Part shown: positions 37,243 to 44,515 of the stretch, piece by piece
Layout: every line of letters starts with the position of its first letter
Position numbering within the stretch: position 1 is the stretch's first letter
Assembly (NCBI RefSeq): GCF_002005565.1
Contig: NZ_BDJC01000001.1
Span: 1 to 64,000, forward strand
Direction of reading: 5' to 3'
DNA: 64,000 bases
Source of the DNA: Streptomyces sp. JHA26
GTDB lineage: Bacteria; Actinomycetota; Actinomycetes; Streptomycetales; Streptomycetaceae
Made by a program: the position numbers and the translations under genes
Notes under the pieces: model-generated
Databases searched by the model: none
Seen by the model: only the letters and a program-made list of their open reading frames with translations
Told to the model about the DNA's origin: nothing

Positions 37243-38697
37243 CTACGCGTGCAGCGCCCCCGGATGCGTCTGCTCCCGCACCGACACGTACTGCTGCCGC
37301 ACCGCCTGACCCGCGGCCAGCTCCTCGCCCGGCTCCAGCACCTGCGCGACCGCGCCCTGCCAGGCCGGGGGAGTGCGCGGGTCCAGCGTGCCCTGCGACA
37401 CGCCGAGCGCCCAGGCCGCCTGCCGGGCCGCGCCGATCGCCGCGTAGTCCGCCGGCTGCGGTACGACGACCTGCGTCCCGAACAGCGCCGGTGCCGCCGC
37501 CTGCACGGCCGGCAGCTCGGCGGCCGCCCCCAGCAGGAACACCCGCCGTACGTCCACGCCCCGGCCGCGCAGCACGTCCAGGGCGTCGGCGAGGCCGCAC
37601 AGCATGCCCTCGAACGCGGCCCGCGCCAGGTGTTCGGGCTTCATCGACTCGCGCCGCAGCCCGGCCAGCGTCCCGGCGGTGTGCGGCAGGTTCGGCGTCC
37701 GCTCGCCCTCCAGGTACGGCAGCAGCACCAGCCCGTGCGCGCCCGGCGTCGACTTCATCGCCAGGTCGGACAGGCTCTCCAGGTCCGGCAGGCCGAGCAG
37801 TTCGGCGGTGCCGCGCAGGGCCCGTACGGCGTTCAGGGTGGTGACGACCGGCAGGTGCATGCCGGTGGCGTCCGCCAGGGAGGTGATCATGCCGTTCCGG
37901 TCGAGGAGCGCCTCGGGGTGCACGGCCATCACCGACCCGGAGGCGCCGAGGGAGACCACCGCGTCCCCGAGGCCGATCCCGAGCCCGAGGGCCGCGGCCA
38001 TCGTCTCGCCGGTCCCCGCGGAGATCAGCAGCCCCTCCGGCGTCGTGCCGGCGGCGTCGGCCGGGCCGATCACCTCCGGCAGCACCGCCTGGTGCCCGAG
38101 CGCCAGCTCGACCAGATCGGGCCGGTAACCGCCGGTCGCCGCCGACCAGTACCCGGTCCCCGAGGCGCCGCCCCGGTCGGTGGTCCTGCGGGCCGGCCGC
38201 CCCAGCAGCTGCCACACCAGCCAGTCGTGGGCCTGCATGAGCACGGCGGTCCGCGCGGCGGCCTCGGGCTCGGTGCGGGCCAGCCAGCGCAGCTTGGTCA
38301 CCGGCTGCGGGGCCTGCGGCACACAGCCCACGGCCAGCGCCCACGCCTCGCGCCCGCCGAGCGCGTCGACCAGGTCGGCCGCCGCCACCTGCGAGCGCTT
38401 GTCGCCGCCCACCATGGCCGGGCGCACGGTGTTGCCCTGGGGGTCCAGCGGCACGACCGAGTTGGCCTGCGCCGAGACCCCGATGGCCTGCACGCCCTCC
38501 AGCAGCCCGCCGGCGGCGGCCTCCCCGAGGGACAGCAGCCAGGCCTGCGGATCCACGTCCGAAGGACGGCCACCGCCCTCGGGGCTCTCGACCGGATGCG
38601 GCGCGTATCCCTGCCGGAGCACGGCACCCGTGTCCGCATCACAGACGACGATACAAGTGAAATCGGGCGCACTGTCCAACCCGGCGACTATCCCCAT
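37243..38697 (-). CDS. FGGY-family carbohydrate kinase (xylulokinase-like)
   Basis: ATP-dependent sugar kinase with actin-like fold. VAGLDSAPDFTCIVVCDADTG replaces the usual phosphate-1 loop (GIDxGTT), SAQANSVVPLD is near 75, DWLVWQLLGRPARRTTDRGGASGTGYW lies mid-protein, SLGASGSVMAVHP is the second phosphate loop, and FEGMLCGLADALDVL plus FLLGAAAELPAVQ form the adenosine side. Most similar to XylB-like kinases, but the unusual N-terminal loop and missing Thr leave the sugar uncertain. It is transcribed in the same direction as the ABC genes 126 bp downstream. The mRNA is probably leaderless. Confidence 0.82.
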   Translation of the reverse strand: MGIVAGLDSAPDFTCIVVCDADTGAVLRQGYAPHPVESPEGGGRPSDVDPQAWLLSLGEAAAGGLLEGVQAIGVSAQANSVVPLDPQGNTVRPAMVGGDKRSQVAAADLVDALGGREAWALAVGCVPQAPQPVTKLRWLARTEPEAAARTAVLMQAHDWLVWQLLGRPARRTTDRGGASGTGYWSAATGGYRPDLVELALGHQAVLPEVIGPADAAGTTPEGLLISAGTGETMAAALGLGIGLGDAVVSLGASGSVMAVHPEALLDRNGMITSLADATGMHLPVVTTLNAVRALRGTAELLGLPDLESLSDLAMKSTPGAHGLVLLPYLEGERTPNLPHTAGTLAGLRRESMKPEHLARAAFEGMLCGLADALDVLRGRGVDVRRVFLLGAAAELPAVQAAAPALFGTQVVVPQPADYAAIGAARQAAWALGVSQGTLDPRTPPAWQGAVAQVLEPGEELAAGQAVRQQYVSVREQTHPGALHA

Positions 38698-38704
38698 GCG
38701 GAAA

Positions 38705-38710
38705 ATTCTG
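38705..38710 (-). promoter_or_regulatory. -10 box of leaderless FGGY kinase transcript
   Basis: CAGAAT on the minus strand, 7 bases before ATG 38697, with no ribosome-binding site between. Confidence 0.45.
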
Positions 38711-38752
38711 CCGCACGGCGAGGGGTGTCCGTACCGGGCGGGGGCACGCGTC

Positions 38753-39058
38753 TCAGGTGTTGCTGGTGCCCCAGTCGTCCGAGACGGTGCCGTCGGAGTT
38801 GCGCTCGCGCAGCGACCGCACCCGCTGGGCGACCGAGTCGGGCATCCGGTCGCCGACCTTGTCGCTCATCACGTGGTAGGCCCGGTCCGCGAAGTGCCGG
38901 CCCTGCTGGGCCGCCGACTCGGCGGTGTTGCGGACGGCCGGGTTCTGTGCGACCTGCCGCGCCGACTCCCTCAACTGCTCGTAACGCTCACGCCCGGCCT
39001 TGGTGCCGAGCACGTAACCGACGGCGAGTCCGACGACGAATGTGAGCCGGTAACGCAT
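38753..39058 (-). CDS. Small YtxH-like membrane protein
   Basis: A 101-residue protein with one N-terminal membrane segment (LTFVVGLAVGYVLGTKAG, about 5-22) and a charged helical tail (YEQLRESARQVAQNPAVRNTAESAAQQGRHFADRAYHVMSDKVG) that may form a coiled coil. The GYVLGTKAGRERYEQLR motif is widespread in actinobacterial YtxH-like proteins of unknown function. GGGAAGG is 8 bases before the ATG. It is the last gene before the tRNA cluster. Confidence 0.82.
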   Translation of the reverse strand: MRYRLTFVVGLAVGYVLGTKAGRERYEQLRESARQVAQNPAVRNTAESAAQQGRHFADRAYHVMSDKVGDRMPDSVAQRVRSLRERNSDGTVSDDWGTSNT

Positions 39059-39205
39059 GGCGGTCACCTTCCCTTGCGTAGCTCTGACGGTGCCGGGGAG
39101 TACCGATTGGCAAAGCACCCCCCTGCTTGCGCTAATGTATGTGTCGCAGCGAGCGCGCGCCCCCTGGCGAATACCCAGGCGGAGGCGTTCGATGCAACGA
39201 GGCAT

Positions 39206-39278
39206 TCCTCCGTAGCTCAATTGGCAGAGCAGCCGGCTGTTAACCGGCAGGTTACTGGTTCGAGTCCAGTCGGGGGAG
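39206..39278 (+). tRNA. tRNA-Asn (GTT), copy 1
   Basis: 73 bases. Acceptor TCCTCCG pairs with CGGGGGA (one G-U pair), D-loop AGCTCAATTGGCAGAGC, anticodon loop CTGTTAA with GTT, and TTCGAGTC in the T-arm. The CCA end is not encoded. G73 discriminator. Confidence 0.97.
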
Positions 39279-39283
39279 CTCGG

Positions 39284-39356
39284 TCCTCCGTAGCTCAATT
39301 GGCAGAGCAGCCGGCTGTTAACCGGCAGGTTACTGGTTCGAGTCCAGTCGGGGGAG
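39284..39356 (+). tRNA. tRNA-Asn (GTT), copy 2
   Basis: Identical to copy 1 over all 73 bases and only 5 bp downstream. The two are surely cotranscribed, and a terminator with a TTCG loop follows at 39368. Confidence 0.97.
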
Positions 39357-39367
39357 CATGGTGAACG

Positions 39368-39389
39368 AGGGCCCTTCGGGGTCCTTTTT
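39368..39389 (+). terminator. Rho-independent terminator of the tRNA-Asn pair
   Basis: AGGGCCC (39368-39374), TTCG tetraloop and GGGTCCT (39379-39385) form a 7-bp stem followed by TTTT, an intrinsic terminator with a stable tetraloop. Confidence 0.85.
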
Positions 39390-39564
39390 CATGTCCGCAC
39401 CCATGCCGGGGGATCTTCTGGGAAGAGGGGGAACCGCGCGGCACGCTGCGGAGTCCTCAAGGTCGTGAAGGCGTCGCGGTGAGCCGACCAGCCGAGGCAG
39501 GAGATCGTATGAGCGGCTATGCTGCGGCAGACGGCACGCACACATGTACGCGACACGCCGTCAC

Positions 39565-39641
39565 GGGGCGGTAGCTCAGCCGGTTAGAGCAGCGGACTCA
39601 TAATCCGTCGGCCGTGGGTTCGAGTCCCACCCGCCCCACCA
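39565..39641 (+). tRNA. tRNA with CAU anticodon (Ile2 or elongator Met), CCA encoded
   Basis: Acceptor GGGGCGG pairs with CCGCCCC. The D-arm is AGCTCAGCCGGTTAGAGC, the anticodon loop CTCATAA has CAT, the T-arm is GTGGGTTCGAGTCCCAC, and the A73 discriminator is followed by encoded CCA (39639-39641). The sequence alone does not settle whether C34 is modified to lysidine (isoleucine, AUA) or the tRNA is elongator methionine. The integrase reading frame ends inside it, showing it is the attachment site of the adjacent element. TATGCT at about 39522 is a candidate -10. Confidence 0.93.
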
Positions 39642-40545
39642 CGGAGCCCCCTCGCAGGTGCCTTCTGACCTGCGGCGGAGCGATCGGCCCCGGATTCCGG
39701 GGCCTTTTTATGCCCGGGGTGGTCACAGAGTGGTCACCTGTGTCCGCCGGAGTCTTCCGGGCCCGCGGGATGAGCGCCGCCGCCTTCTCCGTGCCCTTCC
39801 GGGCCTCGCCGGGCAGCGGGTGCGCGTGGACCTTCGATGTGATCTGGATCCCAGAGTGCCCGGGCATCTTCGACACCGTCTCAAGCTGCACGCCACCGGC
39901 GAGCAGCAGCGAGGCGTACCCGTGCCGCAGATCGTGCAACCGCACCCGGCGTAGGCCGGTCTCGTCGACCAGGTCCGCGAACAACCGTGTCGCCTCGTCG
40001 GGCCGCAGCGGGTCGCCGTCCTCCTTGGCGAACACGAGGCCGTGGTCCGCGTACGCGTCGCCCCGCTCCTTCCGCTCCGCCTGCTGCCGGAGCTGGTGAG
40101 CGAGCAGCGCACCAACGACGTTGTCGCCCAGCTCGATGACGCGGCCCTTGCCGGTCTTCGTCTTCGGCTCGCCGAAGCTCACGCCCAGGTGCCCGGCGTC
40201 GCGGTACGGGCAGGGCGCCGCACCCTGCTTGCGCTTCTTTCCGGCCCGACTCCTGCACGACCTGGCGGCGCACAGTCAGGGTCCGCCCGGCGAGGTCGAC
40301 GTCATCCCAGCGCAGGCCCAGCGCCTCACCGCGCCGCAGCCCCGTGTACGCGATCACCTCGAACAGGCCGCCGAGCCGGTGCCCGCCGATCGAGTCGAGG
40401 AAGAGGCCCGGTTCCTCACCGGTCCACGGCTCAACCTCGGTGTCGGTGGCCTGCGGGAGCGTCGCCTTCCCGGCGACGTTGAACGCGATCAGGTCCACGT
40501 GACCGGCCCCGTTGGTCACGGCAGGTGAGGCCGCCGACCTGCTCG
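39598..40545 (-). pseudogene. Tyrosine recombinase (integrase), frameshifted and truncated
   Basis: Two frames together spell the catalytic domain of a phage/ICE integrase. The N-terminal part (LIAFNVAGKATLPQ ... AYTGLRRGEALGLRWDDVDL) contains the first catalytic Arg. One extra base near 40234-40242 shifts the frame; correcting it gives RKKRKQGAAPCPY leading into GVSFGEPKTKTGKGR. The second part has HDLRHGYAS (His and second Arg) and GHSGIQITSKVHAH, where the nucleophilic Tyr expected before the SH/AH pair is His. The arm-binding and most core-binding domains are missing. The C-terminus reads through the tRNA (VGLEPTADGL). Clearly inactive. Confidence 0.85.
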
Positions 40546-40688
40546 GTTCATCCGCCGAGTGGGTGAGGCGCCTCGCCCGCCGCGGCACCCTCTCCGCCCG
40601 TCGCGTCGGCCCTCAACGGCTCATCGACCGCGCCGCACTCGACGACTACCGGCACGGCCGCACCCGCGGAAGGAGTACCGCAGCATGA
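40512..40688 (+). pseudogene. Excisionase-like helix-turn-helix protein, probably 5'-truncated
   Basis: A 58-codon frame from TTG 40512: VTAGEAADLLGSSAEWVRRL, then ARRGTLSARRVGPQRLIDRAALDDY, a MerR/AlpA-type (HTH_17) DNA-binding domain as found in Xis and AICE regulators. A stop lies immediately upstream at 40500-40502, and the homology starts right at the point where the opposite-strand integrase homology ends. So this gene and the integrase are fused head to head. It overlaps the next frame by ATGA at 40685. It might still be translated from TTG, but the Met-containing N-terminus seems lost. Confidence 0.55.
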
Positions 40689-40804
40689 CCGCCGCCACCA
40701 TCATCACGCCGGCCGACGAGGCCGCCCAGGCCGAGGCCGACTACCTCGCCGCCGAAGCCGAAGCCGAAGCCGAAGCCGTCGCCGCCGACGAGGCCGTTCT
40801 TCGT
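40685..40804 (+). pseudogene. Fragment of an Ala/Glu-rich mobile-element ORF
   Basis: ATG 40685 overlaps the stop of the HTH frame (ATGA), as in a polycistronic element. It encodes MTAATIITPADEAAQAEADY and then an (Ala-Glu) tract from four or more GCCGAA hexamers (about 40751-40777). Coding character ends near 40800, where the yoeB stop region of the opposite strand begins; the remaining open frame is antisense to the toxin genes. The function of the intact form is unknown. Confidence 0.4.
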
Positions 40805-40810
40805 ACCGAG

Positions 40811-41065
40811 TCAGTAGTGGTATCGAGCCTGGACGATGATCAACTCATCCTCGGTCGGCTTGTACACGAGTCGGTGCGTGTCGTCGATTCTCCGAGACCA
40901 GTAGCCCGACAGGTCGCCCTTCAGGGGCTCCGGCTTGCCGATGCCCTTGAAGGGGTCGCGCAGGGTGTCGTCGATCAGCTTGTTGATGCGCTTGACCATC
41001 TTGCGGTCGTTCTCGGCCCAGTAGGTGTAGTCCTCCCAGGCGTGGGACGTGAACGAGATCTTCAC
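40811..41065 (-). CDS. yoeB: YoeB-family toxin (ribosome-dependent mRNA interferase)
   Basis: An 84-residue RelE-fold endoribonuclease that cleaves mRNA in the ribosomal A site. Diagnostic features: KISFTSHAWEDYTYW at the start, INKLIDDTLRDPFKGIGKPEPLKG in the centre, WSRRIDDTHRLVYK, and the C-terminal RYHY ending typical of YoeB (catalytic His and Tyr). E. coli YoeB is also 84 residues. GTG 41065 overlaps the antitoxin stop (GTGA), so toxin translation is coupled. All key residues appear intact. GC content is visibly lower than in flanking genes, suggesting transfer. Confidence 0.95.
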   Translation of the reverse strand: MKISFTSHAWEDYTYWAENDRKMVKRINKLIDDTLRDPFKGIGKPEPLKGDLSGYWSRRIDDTHRLVYKPTEDELIIVQARYHY

Positions 41066-41325
41066 GCATGCTCCGCGTCGGGGTCGATCAGCTCGCGACG
41101 ACGGGCCTTGCCGGCCTCCGCCTCGGCGATGGAGTCGAGCAGGCGGCGGGCGTTCTTGGGGGAGCGCAGGAGGTGCACTGTCTCGGTCCAAGAGCTGAAG
41201 TCCTCTTCGGACATGAGAACGGCGTTCCCCTTGCGGGAAGTGATGTGAACCGGAGCGTGATCCTCGTTGACCTGCTCGATCAGCGGGAACAGGTTCTGAC
41301 GCGCCTCGCTGGCGGTGATGGACAT
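41062..41325 (-). CDS. yefM: YefM-family antitoxin
   Basis: An 87-residue Phd/YefM antitoxin. The N-terminal DNA-binding half has SITASEARQNLFPLIEQVNEDHAPVHIT and SRKGNAVLMSEEDFSSW, and the C-terminal toxin-neutralising helix (LLDSIAEAEAGKARRRELI) is acidic/helical. GAGGAGG lies 7 bases before the ATG, a strong site ensuring antitoxin excess. It is first in the operon and represses its own promoter in known systems through the palindrome at 41345-41370. Confidence 0.95.
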   Translation of the reverse strand: MSITASEARQNLFPLIEQVNEDHAPVHITSRKGNAVLMSEEDFSSWTETVHLLRSPKNARRLLDSIAEAEAGKARRRELIDPDAEHA

Positions 41326-41344
41326 GCTTACTTCCTCCTCTCTC

Positions 41345-41370
41345 GACTTGTACAAGATATGGTACAAGTC
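41345..41370 (-). promoter_or_regulatory. YefM operator palindrome
   Basis: Perfect inverted repeat GACTTGTAC-N8-GTACAAGTC centred about 32 bp upstream of yefM. It contains the TGTACA core reported for the E. coli yefM-yoeB operator. AAGATATGGT within it supplies an AT-rich -10-like segment. Confidence 0.75.
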
Positions 41371-41611
41371 TTGATCGTGTCCACAGAGATCCCGGCGCGT
41401 CCGCTGGAGTGGTGCACCGAAAGCCGCTCGGTGGTCTCGCTTGCGGCTGTGCAGTGGGTTCGGTGGGCAGGGCGGCCTGTCTCGCCGATTTCTGTCCCGA
41501 TCGGGTAGAGGCGGGCCTTGACCGGCAAGGTCGAGTCCCATGGAGCGGGGGCCTCCATCCGCTCGTCGTTCAACTCGGTCGGCACCGTGCCTTCCGCGGT
41601 TGAATACCGGT

Positions 41612-43294
41612 GTGGCACGGAAAGTGGTGGGATTCGACGAGGACGATCTGAGGGCGCTGGCCGGGGCTCGGTCCTTCGAGCGGGGGCTGGGGTGTCTGGA
41701 CGCGGTGAGCGGTCTGGAGGTGGGGGAGGGCTCGGTCGCCGCCGTGGTGCACGGTACGGATGCCTACGAGGTGGAGCTCACCCTCGGCGGCGAGGAGGGG
41801 ATCTCGGGATGGTGCGACTGCCCGTACGGACGGGAGGCCAACTTCTGCAAGCACTGTGTGGCGGTCGGGCTGACCGTGCTGCGGCGGGCGAAGGCGATCC
41901 CGCATCAGCAAGCCGCGGCACGGGCGCGGTCTTCCACCTTGGAGGCGTGGCTTTCGTCGCTGTCACGTGACGAACTCCTGGCGCTGGTGCGGGAGCAGGT
42001 CGCTGAGGATCGGGAACTACGCCGGCGTTTGGAGCTGCGGGCAGCCGCTGCTCGTTCCGACCTCGGTACGGTCCGGGATCGGATCGTCGCCCTGACCGAT
42101 CCACGGCCGTTCGCCCGGTACGGGTACATCGAGTACGGGGATGCCTCCGGGTATGCGCGGCAAGTCGCCGAGGCGGCGAGCGCCCTGCGCGCCTTGACCG
42201 CAGACGGGCAGGCGGCACAGGCGGTCGGTCTGGCCGAGGAGGCGATCCGGGCGCTGGGAGAGGCGTACGGCGAGATCGACGACTCCGACGGTGTGGTCGG
42301 GGAGGCCGTCGCCGCGGTGGCCGAGGCCCATGTGGAGGCATGCGGGGTCGCCCGCCCCGATCCGGATCGGTTGGCCGAGTGGCTGGTCGGCACGGTGCTC
42401 GACGACAGCAACGACGTGACGGACCTGGATCCGCTCGACTATGCCGACGTGCTGGGGCCGAGCGGACTGGCCCGCACGCGGCAGCTGACGGCCGAGGCGC
42501 TCAGGCGCAGGCCGTCCGGCTGGGCGGAGCGGTACCCGATGGAGCGTCTGATCAAGGCAGCGGGTGACGTCGACGCGATGGTCGCCCTGCATGCGCAGGA
42601 CCTCGACCCGTCCGGTGCCACTCATCTGCGTATCGCCGAGGAGCTGGAATCGGCGGGACGTGTGGACGAGGCGCTCGCCTGGGCGGAGCGCGGACTGCGA
42701 GAGTGCGCCGCCGAGACATACATCGATGGCCGCCTGGTCGACTACGCGTGCGCGCGGTACGCGCAGACGGGGCGGGCGGCCGACGCGGTCGCGGTGCGCC
42801 GGGACCGGTTCCGTCTCGAGCGGTCCCTGGCCGCCTACCGGCAGCTGCGCTCCGCTGCCCGGGCCGGGGACTGCTGGGAGGCCGAGCGCGCGGCGGCGCT
42901 GGCCACCTTGGAGAAGGACGCCCGTCGTGAGCGTGGCGGCCGGTACGGCGGGCCCGTGCTGATCGACGCGTTGCTCGACGACGGTGACCTGGACGCCGCC
43001 TGGCAGGAGGCCGCCGGCCGCGCCGACGACCGGCAGTGGGGACGGCTCGCCGACCTGTCGCGCGAGACCCACCCGACCTGGGCGCTCGGCGTGTACCTGC
43101 GGCTGGTCGAGCGGTCGAAGGAGCCGACCGGGGACCGTGCCTACGAGCACCTGGCCGGGTTGCTCCTGGCGGTCCGTGACTGCCATCGCGCGCTGGGGAC
43201 CGAGGATGCGTTCACCCTGTTTCTCGCCGACCTGCGGAGGGAACTGAAGCGCAGGCGGAAGCTGATGAGCATCCTTGACCGGCAAGGGCTGTGA
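41612..43294 (+). CDS. SWIM zinc-finger protein with helical repeat C-terminus
   Basis: About 560 residues. The SWIM motif CxCx8CxH is present (CDCPYGREANFCKH) after a short beta domain, and a long all-helical, Ala/Arg-rich region follows with TPR-like pairs (EELESAGRVDEALAWAERGL, RYAQTGRAADAVAVRRDRF). SWIM domains bind DNA or proteins; the role here is unknown. GTG 41612 is my choice because VARKVVGFDEDDLRALAG matches the usual N-terminus. An ATG at 41540 gives 24 unlikely residues. No ribosome site is obvious at either. Its GC content is a little below that of the core genes; it is just past the toxin-antitoxin island and may belong to it. Confidence 0.8.
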   Translation: MARKVVGFDEDDLRALAGARSFERGLGCLDAVSGLEVGEGSVAAVVHGTDAYEVELTLGGEEGISGWCDCPYGREANFCKHCVAVGLTVLRRAKAIPHQQAAARARSSTLEAWLSSLSRDELLALVREQVAEDRELRRRLELRAAAARSDLGTVRDRIVALTDPRPFARYGYIEYGDASGYARQVAEAASALRALTADGQAAQAVGLAEEAIRALGEAYGEIDDSDGVVGEAVAAVAEAHVEACGVARPDPDRLAEWLVGTVLDDSNDVTDLDPLDYADVLGPSGLARTRQLTAEALRRRPSGWAERYPMERLIKAAGDVDAMVALHAQDLDPSGATHLRIAEELESAGRVDEALAWAERGLRECAAETYIDGRLVDYACARYAQTGRAADAVAVRRDRFRLERSLAAYRQLRSAARAGDCWEAERAAALATLEKDARRERGGRYGGPVLIDALLDDGDLDAAWQEAAGRADDRQWGRLADLSRETHPTWALGVYLRLVERSKEPTGDRAYEHLAGLLLAVRDCHRALGTEDAFTLFLADLRRELKRRRKLMSILDRQGL

Positions 43295-43392
43295 AGGGGC
43301 TCCGGGCGGCAGAGGCCTCGTCGGCGACGGAAGAACGACCGGGACAGGGACCGGCTCCCCCCGCCGGAACCGTCCGGCCGGTGTGGCGGCAC

Positions 43393-43428
43393 GGGCGGGG
43401 GAGGCCGGATCACCGGCCTCCCCCGCCC
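43393..43428. terminator. Strong bidirectional hairpin
   Basis: Perfect 16-bp arms GGGCGGGGGAGGCCGG (43393-43408) and CCGGCCTCCCCCGCCC (43413-43428) with loop ATCA. The TGA of the minus-strand small gene is within the loop and its last six codons are in the stem. It serves the convergent SWIM gene as well. Confidence 0.85.
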
Positions 43429-43562
43429 TTCTCGTCGCCCTCCTCGTCGTCGCGCTCGCCCTCGGCCTGGGAGGGCGTGGTCTGCGACGGGTTCTGGCCG
43501 GCCTCGGCGCCCTGCTCGTCGTCGCGCTCGCCCTCCGCCTGGGACGGGGTCTGCTCGCTCAT
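43410..43562 (-). CDS. Small acidic protein with internal duplication
   Basis: A 50-residue protein made of two near-identical halves: TPSQAEGERDDEQG (5-18) and TPSQAEGERDDEEG (29-42), joined by AEAGQNPSQT and ending GGGGR. It has no hydrophobic core and is predicted disordered and highly acidic. AAGGAGGGA is about 6 bases before the ATG, a very good ribosome site, which with the preserved frame argues for a real gene. Its C-terminal codons lie in the terminator stem. Function unknown. Confidence 0.7.
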   Translation of the reverse strand: MSEQTPSQAEGERDDEQGAEAGQNPSQTTPSQAEGERDDEEGDEKGGGGR

Positions 43563-43669
43563 CGGGGTCCCTCCTTCTGGCTGCGTCCGGCCGCCTCCGG
43601 CCGCCGGTGCGGATTCCCGCGCCGAGTACCCCGCCCGCGCCGACGGCACCCCATCACCGGCACGGCGTC

Positions 43670-44347
43670 TCAGCGGCCGGCCCGCTCCAGGGCCGTCCGC
43701 AGGGCCGCGCGCACCTCGGGCGGTGGCGGCGGGCCGTCGCCGCGGGTGCCGGCGGTCACCGCGGCGGCCACCGTGCGCAGCTTGGTGTTGGACAGCTGCG
43801 AGGCCTCCCGCAGGATGTGCCACGCCTCGTCCGGCGTGCAGCCGTGGAGGGCCATCAGGACGCCCCGCGCCTGGTCGATGACCGGACGGGAGGCGATGGC
43901 CTGCCGGAGCTGCTCGACCTCCTCCTGGAGCACGCGCAGCCGCTCCGACCGCTCCGCCGCCACCGCCGAGCGCGCCGGCTCCTGTGCGGGAGGGCGGGGC
44001 GTGCCGCGCGGGGGAGCGGCGGCGTCCGGGCCGAGCAGCTCGAGGACCCTGCGCGGCTGACCGGTCCAGTTCCGCGCCGTCACCGGCACCGACCACTGCT
44101 CGCCGTGGCCGCGCAGCAGCTCCAGGAACTGCAGCCCGGCCGTGTCCATGAAGACCACGCCGCCCATGTCCAGGTCGATCCGCTCGACCTCCGCCGGCAA
44201 CGCGTCCAGGGCCTCGGCCAGGGTGTCCGCGCACCCGTGGACCAGCTCTCCGCGCGGGACGAGCAGCGCCCGGCCCGCCTCCACACGGCCGTCGATCACC
44301 AGGACGGCCGGCCTCCCCGTCAGACGTGGTGGCGCCGCTGAAGTCAT
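43670..44347 (-). CDS. STAS-ANTAR domain protein
   Basis: A 225-residue regulator. The N-terminal STAS domain (about 18-107) has VVFMDTAGLQFLELL, where the usual D-S-S-G phosphorylation motif of anti-sigma-factor antagonists is D-T-A-G, lacking the phosphorylatable Ser. The C-terminal ANTAR RNA-binding domain (about 138-198) has LRQAIASRPVIDQARGVLMALHGCTPDEAWHILREASQ with the conserved Ala and aromatic residues, so it may act by antitermination. ATG 44347 was chosen over an unsupported longer frame reaching 44494. It is downstream of a GAF sensor gene in the same direction (gap 168 bp), a natural signal partner. Confidence 0.87.
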   Translation of the reverse strand: MTSAAPPRLTGRPAVLVIDGRVEAGRALLVPRGELVHGCADTLAEALDALPAEVERIDLDMGGVVFMDTAGLQFLELLRGHGEQWSVPVTARNWTGQPRRVLELLGPDAAAPPRGTPRPPAQEPARSAVAAERSERLRVLQEEVEQLRQAIASRPVIDQARGVLMALHGCTPDEAWHILREASQLSNTKLRTVAAAVTAGTRGDGPPPPPEVRAALRTALERAGR

Positions 44348-44515
44348 GTCACCGCCTTGTCCGTCCTCATCGTTCCCCGACGACGTCCACAACGTCACCC
44401 GGCCCCCCGTCTGCCGATGCGCCTGCCCGCCGTCCGGTGGGCGTACACCCGGCCGCGGGGAACGACCGCCCCACGGGACGGGTGAAGGCGTCACCGGGGA
44501 CGGCCGGGTGTCCGC

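Noticed and set aside
41370..41540. Possible second tRNA fragment (GGTCGAGTCCCATGG at about 41528)
   Set aside because: Resembles a T-arm, but no acceptor or anticodon stem can be folded around it and it does not match the CAU tRNA end, so it is not a clear attR.
44348..44494. 49-residue extension of the STAS-ANTAR protein
   Set aside because: Low-complexity Gly/Pro/Arg sequence without a ribosome site; the STAS domain is complete from ATG 44347.
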